From NCBI GenBank assembly GCA_964423645.1, contig CAYRFE010000011.1, forward strand, positions 33,868 through 97,867: DNA of 64,000 nucleotides, in the 5' to 3' direction. A model generated the notes under the pieces. The model did not search any database, was not told where the DNA came from, and saw only the letters and a list, made by a program, of their open reading frames with translations. Below are positions 7,037 through 16,506 of the stretch, in pieces. Position numbers and translations under genes: made by a program. The DNA is from CAYRFE01 sp964423645 [NCBI: uncultured bacterium]. Lineage in GTDB: Bacteria > Macinerneyibacteriota > Macinerneyibacteria > Macinerneyibacteriales. Each line of letters opens with the position of its first letter. Positions within the stretch are counted from its first letter, which is position 1.

Positions 7037-8164
7037 ATGAAAATTTTATATATTATTACCAAACTTGAATTAGGGGGCGCTCAAAAAGTATGCTTGAAAC
7101 TAGCCGAAGCGTTTTCACGTGATCATGAAGTGCATGTGATGGCAGGTAGAGGCGGTTTACTGGATGATGAGGCGCGACGATTATTTGGCGAAAGATTTAT
7201 TGTCAACCCGTATATGGGACGTGAAATATCTCCGATTGAAGACATACAAGCATTGTGTTTTATTCGAAAATATATACGTCGGTATTCTTTTGATGTGATC
7301 CATACTCATTCTTCAAAAGCCGGTATTTTGGGACGTTATGCGGCATATAAAGAAAAAACACATCGTATTATTCATACTATTCACGGATTTGCATTTAATG
7401 ACTTTCGTAATGGGATCGTGAATGAAATTTATAAAACAATTGAACGGTGGGCTGCGCGTTATTCGCATGCATTGGTGGCTGTGACAAGCGAGGATATTGC
7501 AATCGGAGTTAAAAACAATATCGGATTCCCGAAGCAATATGTTTTAATTCGAGCCGCTGCGGATATTGCGTATTTTTCTGAGTATAAGAGTGATGCAGGC
7601 GTCATAAAAAAATCTCTTGCGATCCCGGAAAATGCGAAGGTCGTTGCACAGATTTCGTGTTTTAAAAAGCAAAAAAATCCTGTTGACTTTATTCGCATGG
7701 CGGCGAGTGTTCTTCGTATAAAAAAAGATGTTTTTTTTGTGCTTATCGGTGACGGCATATTACGCAAAAAGATCGAAATGGCAGTTGCGCGGTATGGTAT
7801 TTCCGATAATGTTCGATTGCTCGGGTGGAAAGACGATGTGCGACCTTTCATTGCAGCGTGTGACGTAGTTACCTTAACGTCATTATGGGAAGGGTTACCT
7901 ATCACCATCGTAGAGTCATTCGCGATGCGTAAACCGGTGGTTGCAACATCGGTGAATGGGAATAAGGAAATGATAGTTCATGGTAAAAATGGTTTTTTGT
8001 ATCAACCCGGTGATGTGACGAAGGCTGCTGATTATATTTGTACACTTTTGGATAACAGAGCGATGCAGGTACAATTCGGTGATAACGGCTATGAAAAAGT
8101 TGCACAAGAGTTTTCAAATCAGGTAATGATTGAAAAAACGATGAAATTGTATAAAAACAGTTGA
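7037..8164 (+). CDS. glycosyltransferase family 4 protein
   Basis: A GT-B-fold retaining glycosyltransferase of 375 residues. The N-terminal half opens with I-T-K-L-E-L-G-G-A-Q, the usual acceptor-domain start for family 4. The C-terminal half has the donor-binding E-x7-E pattern in W-E-G-L-P-I-T-I-V-E-S-F, followed by P-V-V-A-T and N-G-F-L-Y. Members of this group usually add sugars to lipid-linked intermediates at the cytoplasmic face of the inner membrane for polysaccharide or lipopolysaccharide; the actual sugar cannot be inferred. No polysaccharide genes surround it, so it seems an isolated family member placed behind ligA. A GGGGGA ribosome site is present. Confidence 0.88.
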   Translation: MKILYIITKLELGGAQKVCLKLAEAFSRDHEVHVMAGRGGLLDDEARRLFGERFIVNPYMGREISPIEDIQALCFIRKYIRRYSFDVIHTHSSKAGILGRYAAYKEKTHRIIHTIHGFAFNDFRNGIVNEIYKTIERWAARYSHALVAVTSEDIAIGVKNNIGFPKQYVLIRAAADIAYFSEYKSDAGVIKKSLAIPENAKVVAQISCFKKQKNPVDFIRMAASVLRIKKDVFFVLIGDGILRKKIEMAVARYGISDNVRLLGWKDDVRPFIAACDVVTLTSLWEGLPITIVESFAMRKPVVATSVNGNKEMIVHGKNGFLYQPGDVTKAADYICTLLDNRAMQVQFGDNGYEKVAQEFSNQVMIEKTMKLYKNS

Positions 8165-8212
8165 AAGATGAGGTATAAACGGCGTTATACCGTGTTCAAG
8201 CTGAAATAATTG

Positions 8213-8241
8213 TTGACAAAATGTGCAGATAGTCGTATAGT
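8213..8241 (+). promoter_or_regulatory. near-consensus sigma-70 promoter of the TPR/roadblock/PilT operon
   Basis: TTGACA at 8213-8218 and TATAGT at 8236-8241 with the ideal 17-base spacer, the strongest match in the window. The start point would be about 20 bases before the ATG at 8268. No other promoter of similar quality was found until 19380, which supports a single transcript across 8268-19342. Confidence 0.65.
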
Positions 8242-8267
8242 ACAACGAAGAAAAGAGGGGTATTTGT

Positions 8268-10955
8268 ATGGATTTTAAGAAAGATATTTATCAAGATCCG
8301 GAAATTAAAAAATATCTTAAACAAATGGCACAAGATCAGCGTGCGTTTGTGTCGCTTGCAAATATCCTGTTTACTAAAGGTTTTGTTGAAGAAGCAATAG
8401 AAGTGTGTAAAGACGGCTTGGAGAAAAATCCTAATCTTGTCGCAGGCAGGGCAGTTCTCGGGAAATGTTTTTATAAGTTGGGAAATAAAGAAAATGCTCG
8501 TGTTGAATTTGAGAATACCTTGAAAATTAATCCTGAAAATGTCGTCGCACTTAAGGGCCTTGGCGAGATATATTACGGTCTTCAGATATTTGAAAAATCG
8601 TTGGATATGTACAAACGTTTGTTGCTTATTGACCCCATGAATAATGAATTCAAAGAAATGGTTGAGAAGACCGAAAAAGCTCATAATACGCAATCAAGGC
8701 TTCGTGAAGAACGTCTTGAGCGTTTTAAAAACCAAGACGCATCAGTTCCGATGCCACAGACTGAGCCCGAAATTCCTCAGGAAAAGTCAGTAAATGACGG
8801 TGACGCTGTTCCGAGTATATCGCATGAGGATGAAAGTTATCAGACGTCGTTTCCGCGAAACGAACAGGTCGAAGAGAGTGTCGCTACACCCGAGTTTGTT
8901 CGGCAAGAGGTGGTTTCTTCCGAGGGTTCTCAGCAGTTTTCACAGGCTGATATTGATCAATTGATCGGAGCGGCGGCGGTGCCGAATATTGTCGCGTCAA
9001 CTATGCAGGAACACATTCAGCCGTCATCCCTTGAAAATAATATAGTCTCGGAGATCAATAAAGTGAGTCGTGTGCTTATAGAGTTATATCGTATGGCAGG
9101 TTTTCATGAAGATGCGGATTATCTTGAAATCAGGCTGAACGGAGATACGAGCGGAACTGTATCGAACGAAGCACAAGCCGACAGTATGAAGGGCAATGTT
9201 TATGAAGCTCCGGAATTAACCCATGAGGGAATTACGAATATAGCCGCTGAATCGAACGAAATTATAACAGATACCCCCGCTTCTGTTCCGGAGACTGAAA
9301 TGGTACCTGGCGAGGGTGAGGACCGACCGGTAGCAGATGCGATGCAACCGGTTGATATGATGCAATCACACGGCGATGAAATTGATGATATTTTTTCAAA
9401 ACCGACATCAATGTCGGATATTGATGATCTTTTGAGCTCTGTTGCGCCGCAAGAATCGCACGAAGCATCGATTAATCATGATACTCCCGCGCATATCGTC
9501 AGTGAAGATGTGTTACATAAGGACGATGTGTCTTCATTTGAGATTACCGGTTCGGAGAATATACGTTGGCGTCAAGGCGATGATGCCGATATTGATAAAA
9601 CTATTGAAAAATCGGATGGAATCGTAACAAACAGTTCAGCGGCGATGCAAATGTTTTCAGATGATTCGATTCAGGATATTATGGATACATCGGTGATGCC
9701 CGGTGCGATTATTCCTCAAGGAATCTCAGATGAGACGGATGCAGAAGTTGGTCGTGTTGACACTGAGATTGCAAAGCCCGAAGATGCATTGACAATTGAG
9801 GACAAAAGCACGGAGCATATTTCGATGCACACGAACATGCTTTCGGATCACCAGGAAACAATTGATGAGCGCGGAGTCATTGAAGATACAATTCCCGAAT
9901 CGGATTTAACGGTATTGCCGAATCCGCAAACGCAAGAATCTCTTGAAGAGATTCATGAGACTTTTTCTTTGGATGATGCTGCGTCCGTGCGAATCCCTTC
10001 AACATCATTACAGGATGACCCTTTTTCGTTGGATTCTCTGCCTATGACGGAAGACACCCTTAATGTTGATTCCGTATTGTCTGTATCGAGCTCAATGGAT
10101 GCAGTTGATGAGATAATCGATTCAATACCGGATACCGTTTCGGATATTTCTTCTCCTATTTCTCAATCGCTTACCCAAGAAGCTGATGTTGAAGAGACGG
10201 TTATCGACAATCCTGTCGCGAATAACGAGCAATTAACAACTGACGAAAATTTTGTACCGACTTATCGACAAGATGCTTTTTATTCAATTGAAGATGCTGC
10301 ACAAAGTTTGTCGGATCTGCAATCGCTTATGGCCGCTACGGAAGAAAATTTCAGCGAACCGGTCATCGGTGCGGATACTACGGCAGATGTTTCCCATGAT
10401 GATATCCTCGATGAGTTATCTGATGACGAGGCATTGTCAAAGGAAAAAGCAGCAGCAATGGATTTCACCGGTTCCTCTGATGTAATGATAACTCCGAACA
10501 GTTCGGAAACGATCTCGCAAGTTGAATTGCAAAAATTTGCATCACGTGAAGAGTTGGATATGACCGACATGATAACTGAGCGTAATGAGATCCCGGAAGA
10601 ATCAGGTCGTTTTGAGGGCAAGACCGAGCTTGAAATGGATGAGATTCAGATTTCAAATACGGACAGTATCCCGATTTCTGATGATAAGACGTTGATATCG
10701 GGAGAAATAGAGGAAACCCTTAATACTGAAATAAATGAACAATCGTCTTTTTCCGGTAAAAATGACGTGTCTCTTGGTGAAGTCTCGATTTCATCACAAG
10801 GTGCGCCGCCAAAATCTCAGGAAATTAGTGCCGATACCTTGTTGTTGCCGGGTATGGAACCGAAAAAAGATAATGTTAATATTGACGAAATAATTACCGA
10901 CACCGACTCAAAAAATGACATGGATGATATCAATAAATGGCTTAAGGGATTATAA
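8268..10955 (+). CDS. TPR protein with long acidic disordered tail
   Basis: An 895-residue protein without signal peptide, so cytoplasmic. Residues about 20-130 form three to four tetratricopeptide repeats (for example A-x3-L-G-K-C-F-Y-K-L-G-N and G-L-G-E-I-Y-Y-G-L). From about 140 to the end it is highly acidic and rich in Ser, Asp, Glu, Ile and Pro with no globular pattern apart from a short helical patch near residues 250-300. The final residues M-D-D-I-N-K-W-L-K-G-L look like a short linear docking motif. The same build, TPR head plus acidic tail, recurs in the gene at 13030, so the pair may form the scaffold of one cytoplasmic complex with the roadblock protein and PilT between them. First gene of a long operon. 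Function otherwise unknown. Confidence 0.8.
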   Translation: MDFKKDIYQDPEIKKYLKQMAQDQRAFVSLANILFTKGFVEEAIEVCKDGLEKNPNLVAGRAVLGKCFYKLGNKENARVEFENTLKINPENVVALKGLGEIYYGLQIFEKSLDMYKRLLLIDPMNNEFKEMVEKTEKAHNTQSRLREERLERFKNQDASVPMPQTEPEIPQEKSVNDGDAVPSISHEDESYQTSFPRNEQVEESVATPEFVRQEVVSSEGSQQFSQADIDQLIGAAAVPNIVASTMQEHIQPSSLENNIVSEINKVSRVLIELYRMAGFHEDADYLEIRLNGDTSGTVSNEAQADSMKGNVYEAPELTHEGITNIAAESNEIITDTPASVPETEMVPGEGEDRPVADAMQPVDMMQSHGDEIDDIFSKPTSMSDIDDLLSSVAPQESHEASINHDTPAHIVSEDVLHKDDVSSFEITGSENIRWRQGDDADIDKTIEKSDGIVTNSSAAMQMFSDDSIQDIMDTSVMPGAIIPQGISDETDAEVGRVDTEIAKPEDALTIEDKSTEHISMHTNMLSDHQETIDERGVIEDTIPESDLTVLPNPQTQESLEEIHETFSLDDAASVRIPSTSLQDDPFSLDSLPMTEDTLNVDSVLSVSSSMDAVDEIIDSIPDTVSDISSPISQSLTQEADVEETVIDNPVANNEQLTTDENFVPTYRQDAFYSIEDAAQSLSDLQSLMAATEENFSEPVIGADTTADVSHDDILDELSDDEALSKEKAAAMDFTGSSDVMITPNSSETISQVELQKFASREELDMTDMITERNEIPEESGRFEGKTELEMDEIQISNTDSIPISDDKTLISGEIEETLNTEINEQSSFSGKNDVSLGEVSISSQGAPPKSQEISADTLLLPGMEPKKDNVNIDEIITDTDSKNDMDDINKWLKGL

Positions 10956-10970
10956 GGAGAAAGTGATAAA

Positions 10971-11333
10971 ATGGATTATACAAGCTTACTGCAGCAGACC
11001 ATCAAACAGATTGAAGGAGCGCTCATTGTCAGTTTTTGCGGTATTGACGGATTGCCGGTCGCACATGCCACATATACATTGTTGCCTCCGAATTTGCAGA
11101 TCGGCGATGCGCATGTCGCGACTTTTGTAGCGCATAAAAGAGATTCTCTCAAGCAAATGGGAATTTCAGGACTTGTTGAAGACATTTCATTTACTCCGAT
11201 GTATGTGGTGTTGATACGAATGATCAGTGAGGATTATTTTGTAAGCATGGTGTGCTCTCACGCAACCGACATTAAAAAAGCGCGTTATGCGTTGTTTTTA
11301 CTTACAACGACGTTGCAAAAAGAAATATCTTAA
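10971..11333 (+). CDS. roadblock/LC7-like small protein
   Basis: A 120-residue protein of alternating helices and strands whose pattern (helix, then A-L-I-V-S-F-C-G-I-D-G-L-P-V-A, then T-F-V-A-H-K-R-D-S-L, then Y-V-V-L-I-R-M and a terminal helix) fits the roadblock/LC7 fold. Bacterial members such as MglB act as regulators of small Ras-like GTPases that set polarity of motility machines. No small GTPase gene lies in this window, so a partner would have to be elsewhere or be the neighbouring ATPases. The fold call is from pattern, not strong identity. Preceded by AAGGAG and 15 bases after the TPR gene, in the same operon as pilT. Confidence 0.6.
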   Translation: MDYTSLLQQTIKQIEGALIVSFCGIDGLPVAHATYTLLPPNLQIGDAHVATFVAHKRDSLKQMGISGLVEDISFTPMYVVLIRMISEDYFVSMVCSHATDIKKARYALFLLTTTLQKEIS

Positions 11334-11347
11334 GGGAGGTTTTTTTC

Positions 11348-11914
11348 ATGGGTGTAATCGGAATCAATGATATTAAAAACGGTATGGCAGTAGAGATGAA
11401 CAATCGGTTATATTGGGTGATCAAAGCAGAACATGTGAAACCGGGGAAAGGTACCGCGTTTTGTCGTACACGCTTAAAAGATGTTGAAAGCGGGAAAGTC
11501 GTTATGGAGACGTTTAAAACGTCGGATAAGCTCAATGAAGTTCGTTTGGAAACGAAACAATGTCAGTATTTATATAGCGATGAGCATAATGCACATTTTA
11601 TGAATAATGAAACATATGAACAGCTCGCATTGGCTGAAGATACTCTTGAAGAAGAAAAAAAATATTTAATACCAGACATGATGGTTGAACTTCTCATGCA
11701 TGATGAGAGAACCGTCGGTATAAAATTGCCTAACTTTGTTGAATTGCGTATCGTTGAGACCGAACCTGCTGTTCGCGGAGATACAGTATCCGGTGCAACG
11801 AAGGTGGCAAAACTGGAAACTGGATATACGATTACTATTCCGCTGTTTATCAGCCAGGATGAGGTTGTTCGCATTGATACTCGTACGGGAGAATATCTTG
11901 AAAGGGTAAAATAA
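11348..11914 (+). CDS. efp: translation elongation factor P
   Basis: Relieves ribosome stalling at proline stretches. The 188-residue product has the three OB/KOW-like domains of EF-P. The tip loop V-K-P-G-K-G-T-A-F carries Lys34, the residue that is beta-lysylated, hydroxylated or otherwise modified in many bacteria. The C-terminal S-G-A-T-K and A-x-L-E-T-G-Y-x-I-x-V/I-P signature region is present. No EpmA/EpmB-type modification gene is in the window, so its modification state is unknown. Ribosome site GGGAGG. Unusual placement: it lies inside what appears to be a motility-related operon and directly abuts pilT with no gap. Confidence 0.95.
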   Translation: MGVIGINDIKNGMAVEMNNRLYWVIKAEHVKPGKGTAFCRTRLKDVESGKVVMETFKTSDKLNEVRLETKQCQYLYSDEHNAHFMNNETYEQLALAEDTLEEEKKYLIPDMMVELLMHDERTVGIKLPNFVELRIVETEPAVRGDTVSGATKVAKLETGYTITIPLFISQDEVVRIDTRTGEYLERVK

Positions 11915-13012
11915 ATGCAATTATTTGAAATTTTGCAAAAAATGGTCGAAGCGGAGGCTTCCGATGTGCATTTTAAAGTCGGTAGCCCGCCGATGGTTCG
12001 TGTTGACGGCGGTTTGCAACCGTTAGGCGATACGAAACTATTACCGGAGCATACCTTGTCCATCGCGAAACAGTTTATGAACGAAGATCAATACCGTCGG
12101 TTTGAATCTGAACATGAATTGGACTTATCGGTCGGTATCCGCGGATTGGGACGTTTCAGAATAAACTGTTTCATAGCACGCGGAGCGGTCGCGATCGCAT
12201 TACGCAGAATTTCAGCTCAGATATTAGGATTTGAAGATCTTGTGCTCCCGGACAAACTTCGTGAGATTTCTCTTTCTCAGCGAGGATTGATCTTGGTCAC
12301 GGGGACGACCGGAAGCGGGAAATCGACCACGCTTGCGGCGATGATAGATTATATTAATTCAAGCGAAAGAAAGCATATCATTACGGTCGAAGATCCGATA
12401 GAGTATTTATTCAGCGATAAAAAAAGTATTATTAATCAGCGTGAGATCGGCGCAGATACCGATACATTCTCACAAGCGCTCAGACGAATTTTACGTCAAG
12501 ACCCTGATGTGATCATGGTGGGAGAAATGCGTGATCTGGAAACTATACAGACGGCGGTTACTGCCGCTGACACCGGTCATGCGGTCATGAGTACCCTGCA
12601 TACTACCAATGCGATGCAAACGATCAGTCGAATAATTTCTTTTTATCCTCCGCATCAGCATGAGCAAATTCGTATTCAGCTTGCGTCTACATTACGTGCT
12701 ATTATTTCGCTTCGTCTTATTCCGAAAGCAACCGGAATCGGACGAGTTCCCGCAGTTGAGATATTGATCAATACACCGTATATCGGCGAATTGATAATCG
12801 ATCAAACTCAAACCTTTCTTATTCCCGAGGCGATCGAAAAAGGCTCTCAATATGGGATGCAATCGTTTGACCAATCGATTATGAAGCTTTATAAAAGCGG
12901 TCTTATTTCGCTTGAAGAAGCACTCAAACGTTGTAGTAATCCGGATGATTTTAAATTGAAGATTCAAGGAATCGATTCTGCTTCTGTCTCCGATGTATGG
13001 AGAGATATGTAA
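11915..13012 (+). CDS. pilT: type IV pilus retraction ATPase (PilT/PilU family)
   Basis: Cytoplasmic hexameric ATPase that powers pilus retraction or twitching. The 365-residue protein has an N-terminal PAS-like domain, Walker A G-T-T-G-S-G-K-S at residues 130-137, the Asp-box E-D-P-I-E near 155, Walker B G-E-M-R-D, and the His-box H-T-T-N-A near 230. The tail G-M-Q-S-F-D-Q-S and S-x-E-E-A-L-K is closer in wording to PilU than to classical PilT, so a PilU-like role is possible. It starts directly after the efp stop codon, suggesting translational coupling. No pilin, PilB, PilC or PilQ gene is in the window, so the pilus itself would be encoded elsewhere. Confidence 0.92.
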   Translation: MQLFEILQKMVEAEASDVHFKVGSPPMVRVDGGLQPLGDTKLLPEHTLSIAKQFMNEDQYRRFESEHELDLSVGIRGLGRFRINCFIARGAVAIALRRISAQILGFEDLVLPDKLREISLSQRGLILVTGTTGSGKSTTLAAMIDYINSSERKHIITVEDPIEYLFSDKKSIINQREIGADTDTFSQALRRILRQDPDVIMVGEMRDLETIQTAVTAADTGHAVMSTLHTTNAMQTISRIISFYPPHQHEQIRIQLASTLRAIISLRLIPKATGIGRVPAVEILINTPYIGELIIDQTQTFLIPEAIEKGSQYGMQSFDQSIMKLYKSGLISLEEALKRCSNPDDFKLKIQGIDSASVSDVWRDM

Positions 13013-13029
13013 TATGAAAGGCAGATATA

Positions 13030-16000
13030 ATGGCAGGTAATGAAATTGATATTAATGAGAAACTCCTGCAGATCGCGAAGTTCAATAATAAAGGTCAGCA
13101 TGAAAAGGCAATAAAAGAATACAAGCAATTACTTGTCACGTATAGAAATGATCCGAAAATTTTAAATAGCATGGGTGACACCTATGCAAAGATGCAAGGA
13201 GAATCTGACAATGCATTGCGTTGTTATGATCAATCTGCAGATCAATATGCAAAAGATGGAATTTGGCCGACAGCCATTGCAATTTTGAAAAAAATGCTTC
13301 GAATGAAGCCGGAAAAACTTGATACCAAATTCAAAATCGCAGAGTTTTGCATTCAAATGAAATCATTTAATGAAGCCGAACAATATCTGATTGAATACGG
13401 AGAATTTTTTATATCGGCAGGAGATGTTCAAAAAGCAATCCCTGCATATGAAAAAGTTGCTTCGATCAGCCCTGATAATATGGATCGCAAAATAAAATTG
13501 GCGGAGTTGTATTTTTTTACCGGAAATACCGACAAAATGCTGATCACGTATCAATCCGTCTTCAATTATTATCGAGCGCAAAAGAACATCACGAAAACAC
13601 AAGATATATTTAGTTCAATAACTGCGATATCGAATAAAAATCAATTATTGATGACCGCAACATATTTTTCCATTTTTGTAGGGTATATTGAATTTTTATT
13701 GAGTGATACTCAAGACGATGAACGTGCCCTTGGCACTGCTATGGATATGATCACGCGTTTGTCTGAGTCAGGCGAACATGATAAAGCACAGTCGCTGTGT
13801 GTCAAAGTAATAGAATTACGACCTGATGCAGTGAATATGCGCTTTAAATTGATCGATATTTTAGACAAGGCAGGGGATAACGATAATCTGATAAGTGCAT
13901 ATGTCGGAATCGGTAAATATTTCTCGGAACGTGATATGAGCAGGGCAGAAGTTTTGTTTAAAAAAGTTTTACAACTTGACCCGTCGAATCCTGATGCGAA
14001 AGCTTTTTTCGGGGCGATTTCAGCAGCGGCAGTCCCTGAAAAAACCCATACTGAACCGGTTGCTGACGAGAAAAATGATGCAACTGAATCTCTCGGCATT
14101 TCTGATGTTCCTGAACATGCACAGGATGATGTAATGATCGAAGGAGCTGTTGAAATCATCCACTCATCACGGAAACAAGAAGATGAATCAGCGAGCTTGG
14201 TTGACAGTTCCGGACTTGGAATATCTTCGACATTTGATCAGTCCGGTGAAGGGCGCGATCTTGGAAGTCTTGATCTCACGGAAGTAGAGGCGCAAGAGGA
14301 TGATCTTAAAAGAAAATTGACGCAAGATATTTCCATTTCATCGACGCAACTCGATTCTCAAGAGGTACCGGAATTTTCACCTGATGAAATAAACAGTTTC
14401 GCAACAGCGAAAGATATCCCACAAAAAAAAGAAGAGAAAATACAAGACGCGAGTGATTTTGTAACCTCAACTCCGGTGCACACCGATGATGATGATGATA
14501 TCGAGATAGAAATTGAGATTGATGACGACGATGTGGTCACGGTTACCACACAAGAAGATGTGTCATCAGATGATAAAGACGTTATTCAAACCGGGGATGG
14601 TGTGATCTTATCGCAGCAGACCGAAGATATTGATGATAAACTCGGGAATATGTTTACCGAGTTTTCGACAACTTCGGATCAAAGCGTCAGTATTTTAACA
14701 GAAATCAGCGACCATGAAAATGAATTTGTGCCAAATCTTGATACTATTGTTCAAGAGTTTAAACGTGGTCTTGAAGAGCAACTTGAAGGTGATCCTCAGG
14801 CACATTGTGATATGGGGACGTCGTTTTTAAGCATGGGTATGATCGACGAGGCAATGGATGAGTTTCGTAAGTTAACGTCAATTGCGCATTATAAATACAG
14901 AAGTCATGACGGTCTCGCACAGTGCTTGCTCGCACGCGATGAATATGACGCGGCGATTGAAGAATATTTTATTATTTTAGAATTTCCGAATCTTACACAA
15001 GACGAAATGGATGCGACAAGTTTTAATCTTGCCCGAACATTTTTCAAGAAGGGTGATTTGATCGAATCTAAACGATATTTGACCATGATACAGCAACAGG
15101 ATTTGTTTAGTAAAAATGATGAATTCAAAACGATGCAAGAAACCTTTAAAAAAGAATTGTCCCCGAATAGCGAAGTTCCTGAGATCAACATTGATCAAAA
15201 TGGAAGTTTGACCACCGGTAATGTCGAAGAAGAGGCGGTATTAGGCAATATTGAAGAATTTACTCCGCGTGATATATTGAAGTTTGAAAATGAGGTTGAG
15301 ATTGAATCTCTTGATGAGGAAAAGGTTGAAAATATTACCGTAGAAGCTCCCGGGATCGATTCCGGGAATCTTGTTGAACTTTCATCTCAGAACGAGGTGG
15401 TTCTTCAAGAATCTCCGACAATTGATGACGGAGCCTCTGACCTGAAAATTCAACGTCCGTTTGAATCTGCCGATTCTTCGTTGCCAGTAGTTGAAAATGA
15501 TATATCTTCGAGGATTGATTCGCCATTTGCTCCGAAAGCTGTCGAAAAACTCGATGCGGAAATTAATAAACTGAGAAAAGAAATTCTTTCCGCGAAAGAT
15601 AACGTAGCAGATAATAGTGAAAAAATACAAGTTTTTGCGACACAAATGCAATCATTGGAACAAGAAATGTATGAAATTCGCGATACTGTTCATGAAGTCA
15701 CGCAGATCAAAGATACTTTCGGGGAATTTCATGAGACGCTTGAAGCGTATCGTGAGAGGATCGACGCAAAAATTCAAGCAGTAGCTGATGATGTATCGGC
15801 CGTGCGCACATCATTTGAGAACAAGGATTCGGAAATTACCAATGACATTTCACAATTAAAAACAGATATGGAAGGTTATCGGGATTTGAGTGTGCGTGAA
15901 AAAGAGATTCTTAATCAATTTATGAAATATAGAGAAGATTTTGACGCATTTGCGGATGAGATTTCCGGTATGAAAGAAATGGTCAAACGTGAACAGGTTC

Positions 16001-16497
16001 TTGAAACAAGGATTGAGGATATTTCACGGAGGGTCGAGCAAATGGCGGAACGAGATATCATTGTATCTGAAATAAAAAACTCAATCGTTTCGCTTTCCAC
16101 GTTAGAAGAGCGTGTGGCACACATTGAGTTATCGATTCAATCTGTGCACGAAAATTTCCAAAGCGGAAATCAGTCGCAAGGAGCGGATAGCAATGAAGAA
16201 AATGACAAACTGCGGCGAGAGATTATTTCGTTGAAAACACTTATTCATGATATTGACAGTAAAATGTATATGTTGGAAATGCGTGACAGCACACATACAG
16301 ATTCGAAACGTACCGCCGAAGATTATAATGAACGACCTGCTCGTCGCGAGCAACGTGAATTGTCGCAGGATGATTCAGATTTCAGCGAATTGAGTGAATC
16401 ACGCGGGGAAGATGTCTTACTTCCGGAAGAGCCAATGGAAAAACCTGTGAAAAAGCAAACGAAAAAAAATAAAAAAGATAAAATATCTTTCTTATAA
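13030..16497 (+). CDS. giant TPR and coiled-coil protein
   Basis: An 1155-residue cytoplasmic protein without signal peptide. Residues about 10-330 are tetratricopeptide repeats, 335-580 an acidic disordered linker that includes a run alternating Asp/Glu and Ile near 485-500, 580-690 a second TPR block, then another acidic linker to about 830. Residues about 835-1090 form long coiled coil with heptads of Leu, Ile and Met. The last 20 residues are strongly basic (Lys-rich), which could bind membrane or nucleic acid. It shares the TPR-plus-acidic build with the first gene of the operon. Large TPR/coiled-coil proteins of this sort serve as polar or cytoskeleton-linked scaffolds in gliding and twitching bacteria, but no specific homologue is recognised here. 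Confidence 0.8.
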   Translation: MAGNEIDINEKLLQIAKFNNKGQHEKAIKEYKQLLVTYRNDPKILNSMGDTYAKMQGESDNALRCYDQSADQYAKDGIWPTAIAILKKMLRMKPEKLDTKFKIAEFCIQMKSFNEAEQYLIEYGEFFISAGDVQKAIPAYEKVASISPDNMDRKIKLAELYFFTGNTDKMLITYQSVFNYYRAQKNITKTQDIFSSITAISNKNQLLMTATYFSIFVGYIEFLLSDTQDDERALGTAMDMITRLSESGEHDKAQSLCVKVIELRPDAVNMRFKLIDILDKAGDNDNLISAYVGIGKYFSERDMSRAEVLFKKVLQLDPSNPDAKAFFGAISAAAVPEKTHTEPVADEKNDATESLGISDVPEHAQDDVMIEGAVEIIHSSRKQEDESASLVDSSGLGISSTFDQSGEGRDLGSLDLTEVEAQEDDLKRKLTQDISISSTQLDSQEVPEFSPDEINSFATAKDIPQKKEEKIQDASDFVTSTPVHTDDDDDIEIEIEIDDDDVVTVTTQEDVSSDDKDVIQTGDGVILSQQTEDIDDKLGNMFTEFSTTSDQSVSILTEISDHENEFVPNLDTIVQEFKRGLEEQLEGDPQAHCDMGTSFLSMGMIDEAMDEFRKLTSIAHYKYRSHDGLAQCLLARDEYDAAIEEYFIILEFPNLTQDEMDATSFNLARTFFKKGDLIESKRYLTMIQQQDLFSKNDEFKTMQETFKKELSPNSEVPEINIDQNGSLTTGNVEEEAVLGNIEEFTPRDILKFENEVEIESLDEEKVENITVEAPGIDSGNLVELSSQNEVVLQESPTIDDGASDLKIQRPFESADSSLPVVENDISSRIDSPFAPKAVEKLDAEINKLRKEILSAKDNVADNSEKIQVFATQMQSLEQEMYEIRDTVHEVTQIKDTFGEFHETLEAYRERIDAKIQAVADDVSAVRTSFENKDSEITNDISQLKTDMEGYRDLSVREKEILNQFMKYREDFDAFADEISGMKEMVKREQVLETRIEDISRRVEQMAERDIIVSEIKNSIVSLSTLEERVAHIELSIQSVHENFQSGNQSQGADSNEENDKLRREIISLKTLIHDIDSKMYMLEMRDSTHTDSKRTAEDYNERPARREQRELSQDDSDFSELSESRGEDVLLPEEPMEKPVKKQTKKNKKDKISFL

Positions 16498-16506
16498 GGA
16501 GTATAT

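Noticed and set aside
8172-8191. Inverted repeat GGTATAA/TTATACC after the glycosyltransferase as a terminator
   Set aside because: No T-run follows and the loop and stem are weak; it may be chance.
14358-14549. Serine/isoleucine-rich minus-strand frame
   Set aside because: It is the antisense reading of the acidic Asp/Glu/Ile run of the coiled-coil TPR gene.
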